Shown here: one piece after another, positions 49,179 through 59,404 of the stretch
Numbering within the stretch: position 1 is the stretch's first letter
Layout of the letters: each line of letters begins with the position of its first letter
NCBI RefSeq assembly: GCF_001517405.1
Contig: NZ_LN907827.1
Span: 1,990,587-2,054,586 of the forward strand
DNA: 64,000 bases
Source: Duffyella gerundensis
Lineage (GTDB): Bacteria > Pseudomonadota > Gammaproteobacteria > Enterobacterales > Enterobacteriaceae
Direction of reading: 5' to 3'
Translations under genes and position numbers: made by a program
The notes under the pieces: generated by a model
What the model saw: the letters and a program-made list of their open reading frames with translations, nothing else
Databases searched by the model: none
What the model was told of the DNA's origin: nothing

Positions 49179-49208
49179 TGGTGAAATTAATCAACATCTG
49201 GTGAAATT
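49179..49208. promoter_or_regulatory. Direct repeat, candidate PspF enhancer site
   Basis: TGGTGAAATT occurs twice, exactly 20 bp (two helical turns) apart, centred about 95-115 bp upstream of the expected pspA start, where E. coli PspF enhancer sites lie. It overlaps the pspF translation start region. Confidence 0.5.
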
Positions 49209-49212
49209 GATG

Positions 49213-50217
49213 ATGGCCGACCACATTGAAAACCTGTTAGGCGAGTCGAATAACTTTCTTGAGGTGCTGGAACAGGTGTCACGACTGGCACCGCTCAATA
49301 AGCCGGTGCTGGTTATCGGTGAACGCGGCACCGGTAAAGAGCTGATTGCCAGCCGCCTGCACTACCTTTCCGACCGCTGGCAAGGGCCTTTTATTTCGCT
49401 GAACTGCGCGGCCCTGAATGAAAACCTGCTTGATTCCGAACTCTTCGGTCACGAAGCGGGCGCCTTCACCGGCGCGCAAAAGCGCCACCTTGGACGCTTC
49501 GAGCGCGCGGACGGCGGCACGCTGTTTCTCGACGAGTTGGCCACCGCGCCCATGCTGGTGCAGGAGAAGCTGCTGCGGGTGATCGAGTATGGTCAGCTGG
49601 AACGCGTCGGCGGCAGCCAGCCGCTGCAGGTTAACGTTCGGCTGGTCTGCGCCACCAATGAAGATTTACCGGCGCTGGCGCAGGCGGGTAAATTCCGCGC
49701 CGATCTGCTCGACCGCCTGGCGTTTGATGTGGTGCAACTGCCGCCGTTGCGTGAGCGACGCAGCGATATTCTGGTCATGGCGAATCACTTTGCTATTCAA
49801 ATGTGTCGCGAGCTGGGCATGCCGCTGTTCAGCGGCTTTAGTGAGCAGGCGCAGCAGGTGCTGCTTAACTGGCGCTGGCCGGGCAACGTGCGCGAACTGA
49901 AAAACGTGGTTGAGCGTTCAGTCTACCGGCATGCCACAGTGGATGATCCGCTGGATACCATCATTATCGATCCCTTTGCCCGCACCTCGCTGGCGCAGCC
50001 GGAAATCACCCAGGTTACGACGCCTCAAGCCTTGCCGACTTTACCGCTCGATCTGCGCCACTGGCAAAATCAGCAGGAACAACAGCTGGTGGAGCAGAGC
50101 CTGGCGCAGGCGAAGTTTAGCCAGCGCCGCGCCGCTGAACTGTTAGGTGTGACCTACCATCAGCTGCGGGCAATGATGAAAAAACATGGCATTCAGGTTC
50201 GCGACGAGCTGAGTTAA
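49213..50217 (+). CDS. pspF: psp operon transcriptional activator PspF
   Basis: Sigma-54 enhancer-binding protein of 334 aa lacking an N-terminal receiver domain. AAA+ motifs GERGTGKELIA (Walker A), the intact GAFTGA loop, and LFLDELA (Walker B); C-terminal Fis-type HTH (SQRRAAELLGVTYHQLRAMMKKH). Controlled by PspA binding, not phosphorylation. The start is set at MADHIENLL as in E. coli; earlier starts at 49210 and 49201 are possible. Confidence 0.96.
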   Translation: MADHIENLLGESNNFLEVLEQVSRLAPLNKPVLVIGERGTGKELIASRLHYLSDRWQGPFISLNCAALNENLLDSELFGHEAGAFTGAQKRHLGRFERADGGTLFLDELATAPMLVQEKLLRVIEYGQLERVGGSQPLQVNVRLVCATNEDLPALAQAGKFRADLLDRLAFDVVQLPPLRERRSDILVMANHFAIQMCRELGMPLFSGFSEQAQQVLLNWRWPGNVRELKNVVERSVYRHATVDDPLDTIIIDPFARTSLAQPEITQVTTPQALPTLPLDLRHWQNQQEQQLVEQSLAQAKFSQRRAAELLGVTYHQLRAMMKKHGIQVRDELS

Positions 50218-50254
50218 CGGCAGCCTTGCTGCCCTTCTTTCATCCAGCGAGGGC

Positions 50255-50344
50255 AAAAAAAAGCCCGCACAAGGCGGGCAACTAATACTGGAAGCAATGT
50301 GAGCAATGTCGTGCTCTTCTTCGGCAGAGCCGCCGTTGAAGCGC
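50255..50344 (-). ncRNA. ryhB: RyhB small regulatory RNA (homologue)
   Basis: A 90-nt sRNA recognised from the exact RyhB core CGACATTGCTCACATTGCTT plus flanking AGCA and CCAGTATTA bases. It starts with GCG, has a 5' hairpin (CGGC...GCCG), the conserved unpaired target-binding core and a GCCCGC-CTTGT-GCGGGC terminator with eight T. The core pairs with sodB, sdhC and other iron-protein mRNAs in E. coli. E. coli ryhB lies elsewhere (yhhX region), so this is either a relocated or an additional copy; its terminator stem differs from E. coli. Confidence 0.93.
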
Positions 50345-50348
50345 AAAT

Positions 50349-50372
50349 GAATAGTAATCATTCTCAATATCA
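50349..50372 (-). promoter_or_regulatory. RyhB promoter with Fur box
   Basis: A -10 of TACTAT lies just upstream of the sRNA 5' end and overlaps a Fur-like box: the plus-strand 19-mer ending ATCATTCTC (50349-50367) matches about 13 of 19 consensus positions. A second palindromic GAGAATTTTTCTC lies at about 50390-50402. Iron-dependent repression by Fur is expected. Confidence 0.75.
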
Positions 50373-50531
50373 TCTGTAAAGCAGTTTGTTGAGAATTTTT
50401 CTCATTACCACAGCGATATTGGGTGTATTTACAGCAGCCTGTCTTGCGGAGTGACGCAGAGAGCCAGCAAATTTGGGCGACAGCGCGGAGTAAGATACAC
50501 TTTCATTAACGAACTATAGCCCGAAGAATCT

Positions 50532-52151
50532 ATGTCCAGACTTATAATGATGCTCCTTCTGGGGTCAGCGCTGCTGAGCTCTGCGGCCAGATCGGCGCTG
50601 CCTGCCGATATTCGTCACAGTGGCTTTGTCTACTGCGTAAACGGCGCGATTAACACTTTTAATCCGCAGCTGGCCAGCAGCGGATTGATTGTCGATACCC
50701 TTGCCGCACAGCTTTACGACCGGCTGCTGGATGTGGATCCCAACACCTATCGTCTGGCACCCGAGCTGGCGAGAAGCTGGGAAGTGCGCGACAACGGTGC
50801 CACCTATCGCCTCTATCTGCGTCACGATGTGAATTTTCAAAAGACCGCGACCTTTACGCCCAGCCGTCGATTGAATGCCGATGATGTGGTGTTCAGCCTG
50901 GCGCGGATGTTTGATGTGCATCATCCGTGGCACAACGTTAACGGCGGCAGCTATCCCTATTTTGACAGCCTGCAATTTACCGACAGCGTGCAGAGCATCA
51001 AAAAGCTGGATAACTACACGGTTGAGATCCGGCTCAACAGCCCGGACGCCTCTTTTTTATGGCATCTGGCTACCCATTACGCGCCGGTGCTGTCGAAAGA
51101 ATACGCTGACCAGCTCACCGCGCGCGGCATGCAGGAAGCGCTGGATCGCGAGCCGGTTGGCAGCGGCCCGTTTATGCTCAGCGAGTACCGCGCCGGGCAA
51201 TATATTCGCCTCGCCCGCAATCCAGGCTACTGGAAAGGCGTGCCGCGCATGCCGCAGGTAGTGATCGACATGGGTGCGGGTGGCACCGGTCGTCTGTCAA
51301 AGCTGCTGACCGGCGAATGTGACGTGCTGGCGTATCCTGCCGCCAGCCAGCTGACCATTCTGCGCGACGATCCGCGGCTGCGCATGACGCTGCGCCCCGG
51401 CATGAACATCGCCTATCTGGCATTTAACACCCGCAAACCGCCGCTGAACCGCCCGGAAGTCCGGCAGGCACTGGCGCTGGCGATCAACAATGAACGCCTG
51501 ATGGAGTCGATCTATTACGGCACGGCAGAAACCGCAGCGTCGATTTTGCCGCGCGCCTCCTGGGCTTATGACGGCAGCGCGCGCGTGACCGAATACAATC
51601 CGCAAAAATCACGCGAGCAGCTACGGGCGCTGGGCGTGGAAAATCTGGAAATGTCGCTGTGGGTGCCCGCTGCCTCACAATCCTGGAACCCGAGCCCGCT
51701 GAAAACCGCCGAGCTGATTCAGGCCGATCTGGCGCAGGTCGGCGTGAAAGTTACCATCGTGCCGGTGGATGGGCGCTTTCAGGAGGCGCGGCTGATGGAG
51801 ATGAATCACGATTTGACGCTCAGCGGCTGGAGCACCGACAGCAACGATCCCGACAGCTTTTTCCGTCCGCTGCTGAGCTGCGCGGCGATCACCTCGCAAA
51901 CTAACTATGCGCACTGGTGCAACAGCACCTTTGATCAGACGCTGCATAAAGCCCTGCTGTCACAGCAGCTGGCGAGCCGCATCGACAGCTATAATCATGC
52001 CCAGAAAATTCTGGCGCAGGAGCTGCCGGTGCTGCCGCTGGCGTCGTCGTTACGCATTCAGGCCTATCGCCACGACATTAAAGGCCTGGTGCTGAGCCCG
52101 TTTGGCAACGCCTCGTTTGCCGGTGTTTATCGTGAGGGCGCTACGCCATGA
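50532..52151 (+). CDS. sapA: SapA, periplasmic peptide-binding protein
   Basis: Family 5 solute-binding protein of 539 aa for the Sap ABC transporter. The signal peptide ends near AARSA/LPAD; the mature part contains [20 protein letters not shown] and the family block [19 protein letters not shown]. SapABCDF is tied to antimicrobial-peptide resistance, potassium and putrescine export in different species. Overlaps sapB by 4 bp (ATGA). Confidence 0.95.
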   Translation: MSRLIMMLLLGSALLSSAARSALPADIRHSGFVYCVNGAINTFNPQLASSGLIVDTLAAQLYDRLLDVDPNTYRLAPELARSWEVRDNGATYRLYLRHDVNFQKTATFTPSRRLNADDVVFSLARMFDVHHPWHNVNGGSYPYFDSLQFTDSVQSIKKLDNYTVEIRLNSPDASFLWHLATHYAPVLSKEYADQLTARGMQEALDREPVGSGPFMLSEYRAGQYIRLARNPGYWKGVPRMPQVVIDMGAGGTGRLSKLLTGECDVLAYPAASQLTILRDDPRLRMTLRPGMNIAYLAFNTRKPPLNRPEVRQALALAINNERLMESIYYGTAETAASILPRASWAYDGSARVTEYNPQKSREQLRALGVENLEMSLWVPAASQSWNPSPLKTAELIQADLAQVGVKVTIVPVDGRFQEARLMEMNHDLTLSGWSTDSNDPDSFFRPLLSCAAITSQTNYAHWCNSTFDQTLHKALLSQQLASRIDSYNHAQKILAQELPVLPLASSLRIQAYRHDIKGLVLSPFGNASFAGVYREGATP

Positions 52152-53113
52152 TTATCTACTCGCTGCGGCGTCTGGTGCTGCTGCTGATCACGCTGTTTCT
52201 GCTGTCGCTGGTCAGCTTTAGTCTGAGCTATTTCACCCCCAACGCTCCGCTGTTGGGCGCCTCGCTGCTTGATGCCTGGTGGTTCTGGTTTAAAGGCATG
52301 CTGACCTTTGATTTTGGTATCTCGAGCATTAACGGCCAGCCGATCGGCGATCAGCTGCTTGAGGTACTGCCCGCTACGCTGGAGCTTTGCATCGTCGCCT
52401 TTGTTCTGGCGCTGCTGATTGGCATTCCGGTGGGGATTATTGCGGGTGTGATGCGCAATAAATGGCAGGATAAAGCGATCAGTGCCGTCGCGCTGATCGG
52501 TTTTTCCATGCCGGTGTTCTGGCTGGCGCTGCTGATGACGCTGTTTTTCTCGCTGACGCTCGGCTGGCTGCCGGTGTCGGGTCGCTTCGATCTGCTCTAT
52601 CAGGTGAAAACCATTACCGGCTTTGCGCTGATTGATGCCTGGCTCAGTGATTCGCCGTGGCGCGATGAGATGATGACCAGCGTGCTGCTGCACATGCTGC
52701 TGCCGGTGATTACGCTGGCGGTGGCGCCGACCACCGAAGTGATTCGCCTGATGCGCATCTCCACCAGCGAGGTGATCGATAAAAACTACATCAAGGCCGC
52801 CGCCACGCGCGGCCTGTCGCGCTTTGCGGTGATTCGTCGCCACGTGCTGCATAACGCACTGCCGCCGGTCATACCGCGGCTGGGGTTACAGTTTTCGTCC
52901 ATGCTGACGCTGGCGATGATCACCGAAATGGTCTTCAACTGGCCCGGCCTTGGGCGCTGGATGATCAACGCCATTCGCCAGCAGGATTATGCGGCTATTT
53001 CAGCGGGCGTAATGGTGGTCGGTGGGATGGTGATCGTGGTGAACGTGCTGTCAGATATTCTTGGCGCGGCAACGAATCCGTTGAAACATAAGGAATGGTA
53101 TGCCCTCAGATAA
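52148..53113 (+). CDS. sapB: SapB, ABC transporter permease
   Basis: Dipeptide-type permease of 321 aa with six TM segments and the C-terminal EAA motif ([29 protein letters not shown]). Pairs with SapC in the membrane channel. It overlaps sapC by 14 bp. Confidence 0.95.
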   Translation: MIIYSLRRLVLLLITLFLLSLVSFSLSYFTPNAPLLGASLLDAWWFWFKGMLTFDFGISSINGQPIGDQLLEVLPATLELCIVAFVLALLIGIPVGIIAGVMRNKWQDKAISAVALIGFSMPVFWLALLMTLFFSLTLGWLPVSGRFDLLYQVKTITGFALIDAWLSDSPWRDEMMTSVLLHMLLPVITLAVAPTTEVIRLMRISTSEVIDKNYIKAAATRGLSRFAVIRRHVLHNALPPVIPRLGLQFSSMLTLAMITEMVFNWPGLGRWMINAIRQQDYAAISAGVMVVGGMVIVVNVLSDILGAATNPLKHKEWYALR

Positions 53114-53990
53114 CATTTATGCCGAGAAGAAGCTGCCGGGCCCGTTTCTGCACACCTGGCGGTTGTTTTATCGCGATACGGTAGCGATGATCGGCTTTTA
53201 CAGCTTTATTGCTCTGCTGCTGCTCTGTATTTTTGGCGGCCTGATGGCGCCGTATGGGCTGGATCAGCAGTTCCTCGGCTATCAGCTGCAGCCGCCATCG
53301 TGGTCGCGTTACGGTGACGTCTCTTTTTTCCTCGGCACCGATGATTTGGGCCGCGATGTGCTGAGCCGGCTGTTGAGCGGCGCGGCGCCGACCGTCGGCT
53401 CGGCGCTGTTGGTGACGCTGTTTGCTGCGCTCTGCGCCACCGGGCTGGGTATGCTCGCCGGAATGACGCACGGTCTGCGATCGGCTTTTTTGAATCACTT
53501 GCTTGATACACTGCTGTCGATCCCGTCGCTGCTGCTGGCGATTATCGTGGTGGCCTTTCTTGGGCCGCGGCTGGAGCATGCGCTGTTGGCCGTCTGGCTG
53601 GCGATTTTACCGCGCATGGTGCGCGACATTTACAGCGCCATTCACGATGAGCTGGAGAAGGATTATGTTGTCGCCGCCCGGCTGGACGGTGCCAGCAACA
53701 TCAATATTCTCTGGCATGCGATTTTGCCTAATATCCTCGGCCTGCTGATCGCTGAGTTTACCCGCGCTTTTTCGATGGCGATTCTGGATATCGCCGCTCT
53801 CGGCTTTCTCGACCTCGGCGCTCAGCTGCCGTCGCCAGAATGGGGAGCGATGCTGGGTGATTCGCTGGAGCTGATCTACGTGGCGCCGTGGACGGTTATG
53901 CTGCCCGGCGCGGCGATTACCGCCAGCGTGTTGTCGGTTAATCTTCTTGGCGACGGCATCAGACGCGCGCTGGATGCGGGAGTGGAATAA
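53100..53990 (+). CDS. sapC: SapC, ABC transporter permease
   Basis: Permease of 296 aa of the OppC type: one N-terminal TM, then [21 protein letters not shown] and five more TM segments, EAA loop ([23 protein letters not shown]). Close to E. coli SapC. Confidence 0.95.
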   Translation: MPSDNIYAEKKLPGPFLHTWRLFYRDTVAMIGFYSFIALLLLCIFGGLMAPYGLDQQFLGYQLQPPSWSRYGDVSFFLGTDDLGRDVLSRLLSGAAPTVGSALLVTLFAALCATGLGMLAGMTHGLRSAFLNHLLDTLLSIPSLLLAIIVVAFLGPRLEHALLAVWLAILPRMVRDIYSAIHDELEKDYVVAARLDGASNINILWHAILPNILGLLIAEFTRAFSMAILDIAALGFLDLGAQLPSPEWGAMLGDSLELIYVAPWTVMLPGAAITASVLSVNLLGDGIRRALDAGVE

Positions 53991-53992
53991 TC

Positions 53993-54985
53993 ATGCCATT
54001 ACTTGATATTCGTAATCTGACCATTGAATTTATGACCGCCGACGGACCGGTAAAAGCGGTGGATCGCGTGAATCTTACCCTTAACGAAGGGGAAATCCGC
54101 GGCATTGTGGGCGAATCGGGTTCGGGCAAGAGTCTGATCGCCAAGGCGATTTGTGGCGTGACCAAAGATAACTGGCGCGTCACCGCTGACCGCATGCGCT
54201 TTAATGATATCGATCTGCTGCAGCTGTCACCGCGCGAGCGACGCCGCGTAATGGGGCACAACGTCTCCATGATTTTTCAGGAGCCGCAATCCTGTCTCGA
54301 TCCCTCCGCCAGCATTGGCCGCCAGCTGATGCAGGCGATTCCCGGCTGGACCTGGAAAGGTCGCTGGTATCAGCGTTTTCGCTGGCGCCACGTGCGTGCC
54401 ATTGAGCTGCTGCATCGCGTTGGCATCAAAGATCACAAAGACATCATGAGCAGTTTTCCCTATGAGTTAACCGAAGGGGAATGCCAGAAAGTGATGATCG
54501 CCATTGCGCTGGCCAATCAGCCGCGGCTGTTGATTGCCGATGAGCCGACCAACGCCATGGAGCCGACGACGCAGGCACAAATTTTCCGCCTGCTGAGCCG
54601 ACTCAATCAGAACAACAGCACCACAATTTTGCTGATCAGCCACGATTTGCAGATGCTGAGCCACTGGGCGAACCGCATCAACGTGATGTACTGCGGGCAA
54701 ACCATGGAAACGGCGCAAAGCGAAGAGCTGATCGCCGTGCCGCACCATCCTTATACTCAGGCGCTGATCCGCGCTATGCCCGACTTTGGGCGAGCGATTC
54801 CGCACAAAAGCCGCCTGAATACCCTGCCGGGTGCCATTCCTTCGCTGGAGCATCTGCCGATCGGCTGTCGGCTCGGGCCACGCTGCCCTTACGCGCAGAA
54901 AAAGTGCATTGAAACGCCGCGGCTGGCGGGTGGCAAAAGCCATCTCTTCGCCTGCCACTTCCCGCTCAATCGCGGAGGCCAGTAA
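53993..54985 (+). CDS. sapD: SapD, ABC transporter ATPase
   Basis: ATPase of 330 aa. Walker [11 protein letters not shown]-loop MIFQEPQ, Walker [10 protein letters not shown]-loop LISHD; the signature is divergent, [12 protein letters not shown] instead of LSGGQ, as in other SapD. The oligopeptide-ABC C-terminal domain with [17 protein letters not shown] follows. SapD also supports Trk potassium uptake in E. coli. Confidence 0.95.
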   Translation: MPLLDIRNLTIEFMTADGPVKAVDRVNLTLNEGEIRGIVGESGSGKSLIAKAICGVTKDNWRVTADRMRFNDIDLLQLSPRERRRVMGHNVSMIFQEPQSCLDPSASIGRQLMQAIPGWTWKGRWYQRFRWRHVRAIELLHRVGIKDHKDIMSSFPYELTEGECQKVMIAIALANQPRLLIADEPTNAMEPTTQAQIFRLLSRLNQNNSTTILLISHDLQMLSHWANRINVMYCGQTMETAQSEELIAVPHHPYTQALIRAMPDFGRAIPHKSRLNTLPGAIPSLEHLPIGCRLGPRCPYAQKKCIETPRLAGGKSHLFACHFPLNRGGQ

Positions 54986-55794
54986 TGAACGATATGCTGC
55001 TCAGGGTTAGCAACCTCAGCAAGACCTGGCGTTACCGCACCGGGCTGTTTCGCCGCCAGCACGTTGAGGCGGTGAAAAATGTCAGCTTTACCCTGCAAGA
55101 GAGGCAGACGCTAGCGATCATCGGCGAAAACGGCTCGGGTAAATCGACGCTGGCCAAAATGCTCAGCGGCATGGTGCCGCCCAGCGCCGGTGAAATGGCC
55201 ATCGACGATCACCTGCTGCAATGGGGCGATTACGCCTGGCGCAGTCAGCGTATCCGCATGATCTTTCAGGACCCGTCTACCGCGCTGAATCCGCGCCAGC
55301 GTATCAGTCAGATTCTGGAATTCCCGCTGCGACTCAATACCGACCTCGACGCCGTGGCGCGGGAGAAACGCATTATCGATACTCTGCGTCAGGTCGGCTT
55401 GCTGCGCGATCACGCCGCCTATTATCCGCACATGCTGGCGCCAGGCCAGAAACAGCGTATTGGCCTGGCGCGCGCGCTGATTCTGCAGCCGCAGGTTATC
55501 GTCGCCGATGAGGCGCTCGCTTCACTGGATATGTCGATGCGTTCACAGTTGATCAATTTGATGCTGGAACTGCAGGAGAAACACGGTATTGCTTATATTT
55601 ACGTCACCCAACACCTGGGCATGATGAAGCACATCAGCGATCAGGTGCTGGTGATGCATCAGGGTGAAGTGGTCGAGCGCGGCAACACCGCTGAAGTACT
55701 GGCAAATCCGCAGCACGACCAGACCAAACGGCTGATTAACAGCCACTTTGGTGAACCCTTAACCGCTGAAGCCTGGCGGCAACATAGCGAATGA
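54985..55794 (+). CDS. sapF: SapF, ABC transporter ATPase
   Basis: Second Sap ATPase, 269 aa: Walker A GENGSGKSTL, signature LAPGQKQRIGLARA, Walker B VIVADEALASLD. Shares one base with sapD (TAATG). Last gene of the operon. Confidence 0.95.
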   Translation: MNDMLLRVSNLSKTWRYRTGLFRRQHVEAVKNVSFTLQERQTLAIIGENGSGKSTLAKMLSGMVPPSAGEMAIDDHLLQWGDYAWRSQRIRMIFQDPSTALNPRQRISQILEFPLRLNTDLDAVAREKRIIDTLRQVGLLRDHAAYYPHMLAPGQKQRIGLARALILQPQVIVADEALASLDMSMRSQLINLMLELQEKHGIAYIYVTQHLGMMKHISDQVLVMHQGEVVERGNTAEVLANPQHDQTKRLINSHFGEPLTAEAWRQHSE

Positions 55795-55918
55795 TCCGAT
55801 AGCGAGGTCAGATTAACGCTCGCTGGAGACTCGTGCTAGAATCGCCGGGTCGATTATCGTCGGTCGCCTGATTTTTAACCTGCGGCCGCCAACAACAATG
55901 ACCACAAGGACTACAACT

Positions 55919-56707
55919 ATGGGTTTTCTTTCCGGTAAGCGCATTCTGATTACTGGCGTTGCCAGTAAACTCTCCATCGCCTACGGTATTGCGCAGGCGA
56001 TGCACAAGCAGGGCGCAGAACTGGCATTCACCTACCAGAACGACAAATTGAAAAGTCGTGTGGAAGAGTTTGCGAAAGATCTGGGTTCAAGCATCGTATT
56101 ACCTTGCGATGTCGCTGAAGATGAGAGCATCACCGCGCTGTTTACCGAACTGGCTAAAACCTGGGACAAATTTGACGGTTTTGTTCACTCTATCGGCTTC
56201 GCTCCTGGCGACCAGCTGGATGGCGACTATGTGAACGCCGTTACGCGTGAAGGCTTTAAAATCGCTCACGACATCAGCGCCTACAGCTTTGTTGCCATGG
56301 CCAAAGAGTGTCGCGCCATGCTGAACCCAAATTCAGCGCTGCTGACGCTCTCTTACCTCGGTGCCGAGCGCGCTATTCCAAACTACAACGTGATGGGCCT
56401 GGCGAAAGCGTCGCTGGAAGCCAACGTGCGTTACATGGCCAACGCGATGGGTCCGGAAGGCGTGCGTGTTAACGCCGTTTCCGCTGGTCCAATCCGCACC
56501 CTGGCAGCATCAGGCATCAAAGATTTCCGTAAGATGCTGGCCCACTGCGAAGCGGTTACCCCGATTCGTCGTACCGTAACCATCGAAGATGTCGGCAACT
56601 CAGCGGCCTTCCTGTGTTCTGACCTGGCAGGCGGCATCACCGGTGAAATCGTTCACGTTGATGGCGGCTTCAGCATCGCCGCAATGAACGAACTGGAACT
56701 GAAATAA
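55919..56707 (+). CDS. fabI: Enoyl-[acyl-carrier-protein] reductase FabI
   Basis: NADH-dependent enoyl-ACP reductase of 262 aa, the same length as E. coli. Nucleotide site [14 protein letters not shown], catalytic Tyr-x6-Lys as [10 protein letters not shown], and [13 protein letters not shown]. Reduces the trans-2 double bond in each round of fatty acid elongation; target of triclosan. Start at MGFLSGKRI, with AAGGA upstream; the frame opening at 55898 is discounted. Confidence 0.98.
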   Translation: MGFLSGKRILITGVASKLSIAYGIAQAMHKQGAELAFTYQNDKLKSRVEEFAKDLGSSIVLPCDVAEDESITALFTELAKTWDKFDGFVHSIGFAPGDQLDGDYVNAVTREGFKIAHDISAYSFVAMAKECRAMLNPNSALLTLSYLGAERAIPNYNVMGLAKASLEANVRYMANAMGPEGVRVNAVSAGPIRTLAASGIKDFRKMLAHCEAVTPIRRTVTIEDVGNSAAFLCSDLAGGITGEIVHVDGGFSIAAMNELELK

Positions 56708-56713
56708 GTTTTA

Positions 56714-56740
56714 CAGGGCGAGGTTCTCTCGCCCTGCTCT
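56714..56740 (+). terminator. Probable terminator after fabI
   Basis: CAGGGCGAG and CTCGCCCTG form a 9-bp stem; the tail is CTCTC rather than a T run, so termination may be partial. Confidence 0.55.
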
Positions 56741-56900
56741 CGCCTGCCTGCACCGCCCGCCCTGCGTTATAGCATCTTGCTATTTATTATCACCGATCAT
56801 TCTTTTGCAGCCTGCCAGCCATAAGCGACGATAGCGACAGCTACTCAGAGCCGCTGCGCCTTCGCGTACCGGAAGCTGTTAATCTGTAAAAGGAATCCAC

Positions 56901-57950
56901 ATGGAACATCGCCGCCTCTCCGGCAACAGCCACTGGTATCATGAAACACAATCCTGTCGCTGTTCAGCACCCGCGCCGTCAGGCGACTCTTCTGCCGCCG
57001 CTGACGCCTTCCTGCTGGATCTTACCTGGTCTGTTCCGCCGCAGCTGCAGGAGGTTTTTCATACCGCCCGCCATCTCGGTGCGACGCTGTTTCCACAGCA
57101 TTGCCCTACCTCGTTAACCCATACGCTTTCTCTTTACGATCGTCTGAGCACGGCACTGACCGTGGCGCAGGTAGCGGGTGTGCAACGACTGTGCAATCAC
57201 TACGCCAGCCGACTCTACCCCCTCTCCAGCACCGACTCATCGCGGGAGAGCAATAATCGCCTGACGCAGATGACCCAGTTTGCCCGTCAGCTGGCGATGC
57301 AGCCGTCGCTGATCGATGGCGACGCAATGGCTGCGCTGGATGCGGTGGGCCTGACCGAGCCCGACATCGTGACGCTGTGTCAGATTGTTGGCTTTATCAG
57401 CTATCAGGCGCGCGTCGTCGCGGGCGTACAGGCGCTAAACGGCCTGCCGGTGCGCTGGCTGCCCGGCCTCAGCGCTGCGCCCGATGCGGACGAGCAGCAC
57501 CCGCGCGCGGCCTGTACACTTAACCCGGTCACGTCCGGCTATGCCACGCCTGAACAGCAGCAGGCGGTGCGCTTTGCCGCGACGACGCTTTCTTCTGAGA
57601 CGCTGCGCTGGCGGCTGGCACACGATGCCAGCGCCCTTAGCGCATGGTGTGCGTTGCATCAACAGCTGGAGACCTTGTCGGCAACGGCATTGGTGATGGC
57701 GGTCACTGCGCGCCTCAACGGCAATCGCCTCACCGCGGCTGCGCCACCTGATGCAACCTTAACCGCTGAGACGGAGAATGGGCTGATTCAGCTGGCGACG
57801 CAGCTGACCCGCCTGCCGGCCACCTTTAGCGCGGCGCATCTGCAGACGTTAAAAGAACAGGGATTTGATGAGCCGACGCTGGCGCTGCTGATTCAGCACG
57901 TTGCGCTGGCTAACTGGGATGACCGGCTGCTGCCCGCCTTTACTGACTAA
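56901..57950 (+). CDS. CMD/AhpD-like domain protein, 349 aa
   Basis: Protein of 349 aa resembling the CMD-domain (carboxymuconolactone decarboxylase/AhpD-like) proteins that comprise two repeats: LTEPDIVTLCQIVGFISYQARVVAGVQALNG is the clearest unit. The AhpD-type C-x-x-C-x3-H motif is not seen; only a single Cys (QRLCNHYASRL) is at the corresponding place, so peroxide reduction is doubtful. The start has AAAGGAATCCAC. Function unknown; an N-terminal Cys/Ser-rich stretch is low complexity. Converges on and overlaps the next gene by 11 bp. Confidence 0.75.
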   Translation: MEHRRLSGNSHWYHETQSCRCSAPAPSGDSSAAADAFLLDLTWSVPPQLQEVFHTARHLGATLFPQHCPTSLTHTLSLYDRLSTALTVAQVAGVQRLCNHYASRLYPLSSTDSSRESNNRLTQMTQFARQLAMQPSLIDGDAMAALDAVGLTEPDIVTLCQIVGFISYQARVVAGVQALNGLPVRWLPGLSAAPDADEQHPRAACTLNPVTSGYATPEQQQAVRFAATTLSSETLRWRLAHDASALSAWCALHQQLETLSATALVMAVTARLNGNRLTAAAPPDATLTAETENGLIQLATQLTRLPATFSAAHLQTLKEQGFDEPTLALLIQHVALANWDDRLLPAFTD

Positions 57951-58836
57951 GGTGCCGACGCAGCTCATCGAAGAAGTGCTGAGCCAGCGGTGACGCCCGC
58001 CCTGGTTCAGCTACCACCAGCGCCGCATGGCGCGACATCGGCGGGATATCCAGCTTACGGCGCGCCAGCTGTTGCAGATTGCTTTCCAGCAGATGCCCGA
58101 CCGGCGCAATCATGCAGCCCAGCCCCACCTCCACCGCCTGCAACAGTTGAAATACCGATGTGGTTTCGAGAATAACCCGCGGCTGCAGTCCTGCATCGCG
58201 AAAATGGTTATCAAGATAGCGGCGAAAATAGCGCGTCGGCTCAGCCAGACAGAGCGGCAGATCTTTAAGCTGCGCGATGGTCAGCGCCTCAGCCTGTTCC
58301 AGCGCTGGAAAATGGTGCGGATGAAAAACCAGTTCCACGCCTTCATCGGCTAAAAGCTCAGCCTGAAAGTGCAGTTCGCGCAGCGTGGAGAGTTCGAAAA
58401 ATCCAATACCGGCATCCACCGTGTGACTGTTTAGCGCCTCAAGCAGCTGATCGGCGCTCAGCACCGCGATGCGATAATCGAGCTGGGGATAGCGCTCCTG
58501 CACCGCCTTCAGCAATTTTGGCAGTGATATGCTGCACTGCGGCACCACGCCAATGCGCAGCGTGCCGTTTACGCCATGCTTGAGCGATTCCACTTCCAGC
58601 TTCAGGCCCTGATAAACCGACACGATTTCCCGCGCCCAGGTCAGCACGCGTTCCCCTTCGGCGGTAAAGCCATCAAAATTGTTGCTGCGGTTGATCAGCG
58701 ACAGGCCAAGCTCACGCTCCAGATTCTTCAGGCGCATGGAGAGCGTTGGCTGACTGACAAAGCTCGCCTCTGCCGCCCGGCCAAAGTGGCGTTCGCGCTC
58801 AAGATTACAGAGATAGATAAGCTGTTTTATGTCCAT
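57940..58836 (-). CDS. LysR-family transcriptional regulator
   Basis: LysR-type regulator of 298 aa: HTH MDIKQLIYLCNLERERHFGRAAE..SQPTLSMRLKNLERELG and an effector domain with LRIGVVPQCSISLPKLLKAVQ and VDAGIGFFELSTL. No strong ribosome-binding site before the ATG. Target unknown; the convergent CMD gene is not in a typical divergent arrangement. No known name recognised. Confidence 0.88.
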   Translation of the reverse strand: MDIKQLIYLCNLERERHFGRAAEASFVSQPTLSMRLKNLERELGLSLINRSNNFDGFTAEGERVLTWAREIVSVYQGLKLEVESLKHGVNGTLRIGVVPQCSISLPKLLKAVQERYPQLDYRIAVLSADQLLEALNSHTVDAGIGFFELSTLRELHFQAELLADEGVELVFHPHHFPALEQAEALTIAQLKDLPLCLAEPTRYFRRYLDNHFRDAGLQPRVILETTSVFQLLQAVEVGLGCMIAPVGHLLESNLQQLARRKLDIPPMSRHAALVVAEPGRASPLAQHFFDELRRHLSQ

Positions 58837-59266
58837 TATTTTTATTTATCAACCACTTAAATTTAATACAGAGATCAGTTAAAAAACGGTGTACGTCGTT
58901 ATGTGCGCGTAAAATTTTACCCTGTTAAGCCCGTCGCTTATCTGCCGAATAGCAGCTATCAGCGTCGGTTAATGGGCGCTTTATAGTAGCATGGCAGGCA
59001 TTGTGAGCTTTGCGGATCAGGCTGTAGGAGATAATTCTTACGCTTGTATTGCTGGCTGAGCATAGCAAGCCAGAACTGGATGACGTTACCCGCGGAATGA
59101 AAGGATTTTATTGTCAGCAGAGTGTCGCTGACAGTTCGCTGCGTTTAACTGGCGTGAACGACGGATACACCTGTTAACGCTGGCTGGGGCTTTTTTTTGC
59201 CCTCTTTTTACAGGCTATTTTTATTCTATTGGTTAGCAGAACTGATTTCCCTGGTGCGCTTACTGC
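58837..59266. other. Non-coding interval with hairpins and a T8 tract
   Basis: 430 bp without a convincing gene. Inverted repeats CTGGCT/AGCCAG (about 59073-59094) and GTCAGC/GCTGAC (about 59113-59132) precede a TTTTTTTT run at 59191-59198. They could reflect a small RNA on the plus strand, but no terminator stem abuts the T run. Confidence 0.3.
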
Positions 59267-59404
59267 TTATTTAGTGGGATACGGCCATGCGTGATCCATA
59301 CCGATCATCGATAGTGAACCGCTGGCGGCGAAGTACACAATCATTAACGTAAATATTACAAATGCCGTGATTTCAATAGATTTGATCAGATGATGCTTAG
59401 CCAT
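59267..59404 (-). CDS. Small single-pass membrane protein, 45 aa
   Basis: ORF of 45 codons, ATG at 59404 with AGAGGG 8 nt upstream. The product begins MAKHHLIKSIEITAFVIF and continues through TLMIVYFAASG to SLSMIGMDHAWPYPTK: a basic head, one TM helix (about 10-30) and a short polar tail. Not recognised; shape resembles respiratory-complex or stress small membrane proteins. The good ribosome-binding site and amphipathic order support a real gene. Confidence 0.65.
   Translation of the reverse strand: MAKHHLIKSIEITAFVIFTLMIVYFAASGSLSMIGMDHAWPYPTK

Noticed and set aside
50143..50373. 76-aa minus-strand frame across the pspF-sapA gap
   Set aside because: It covers the RyhB sRNA, its terminator and the pspF 3' end; the conserved RNA explains the sequence.
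52127..52852. 241-aa minus-strand frame antisense to sapB
   Set aside because: Same antisense composition bias; sapB is clearly the coding strand.
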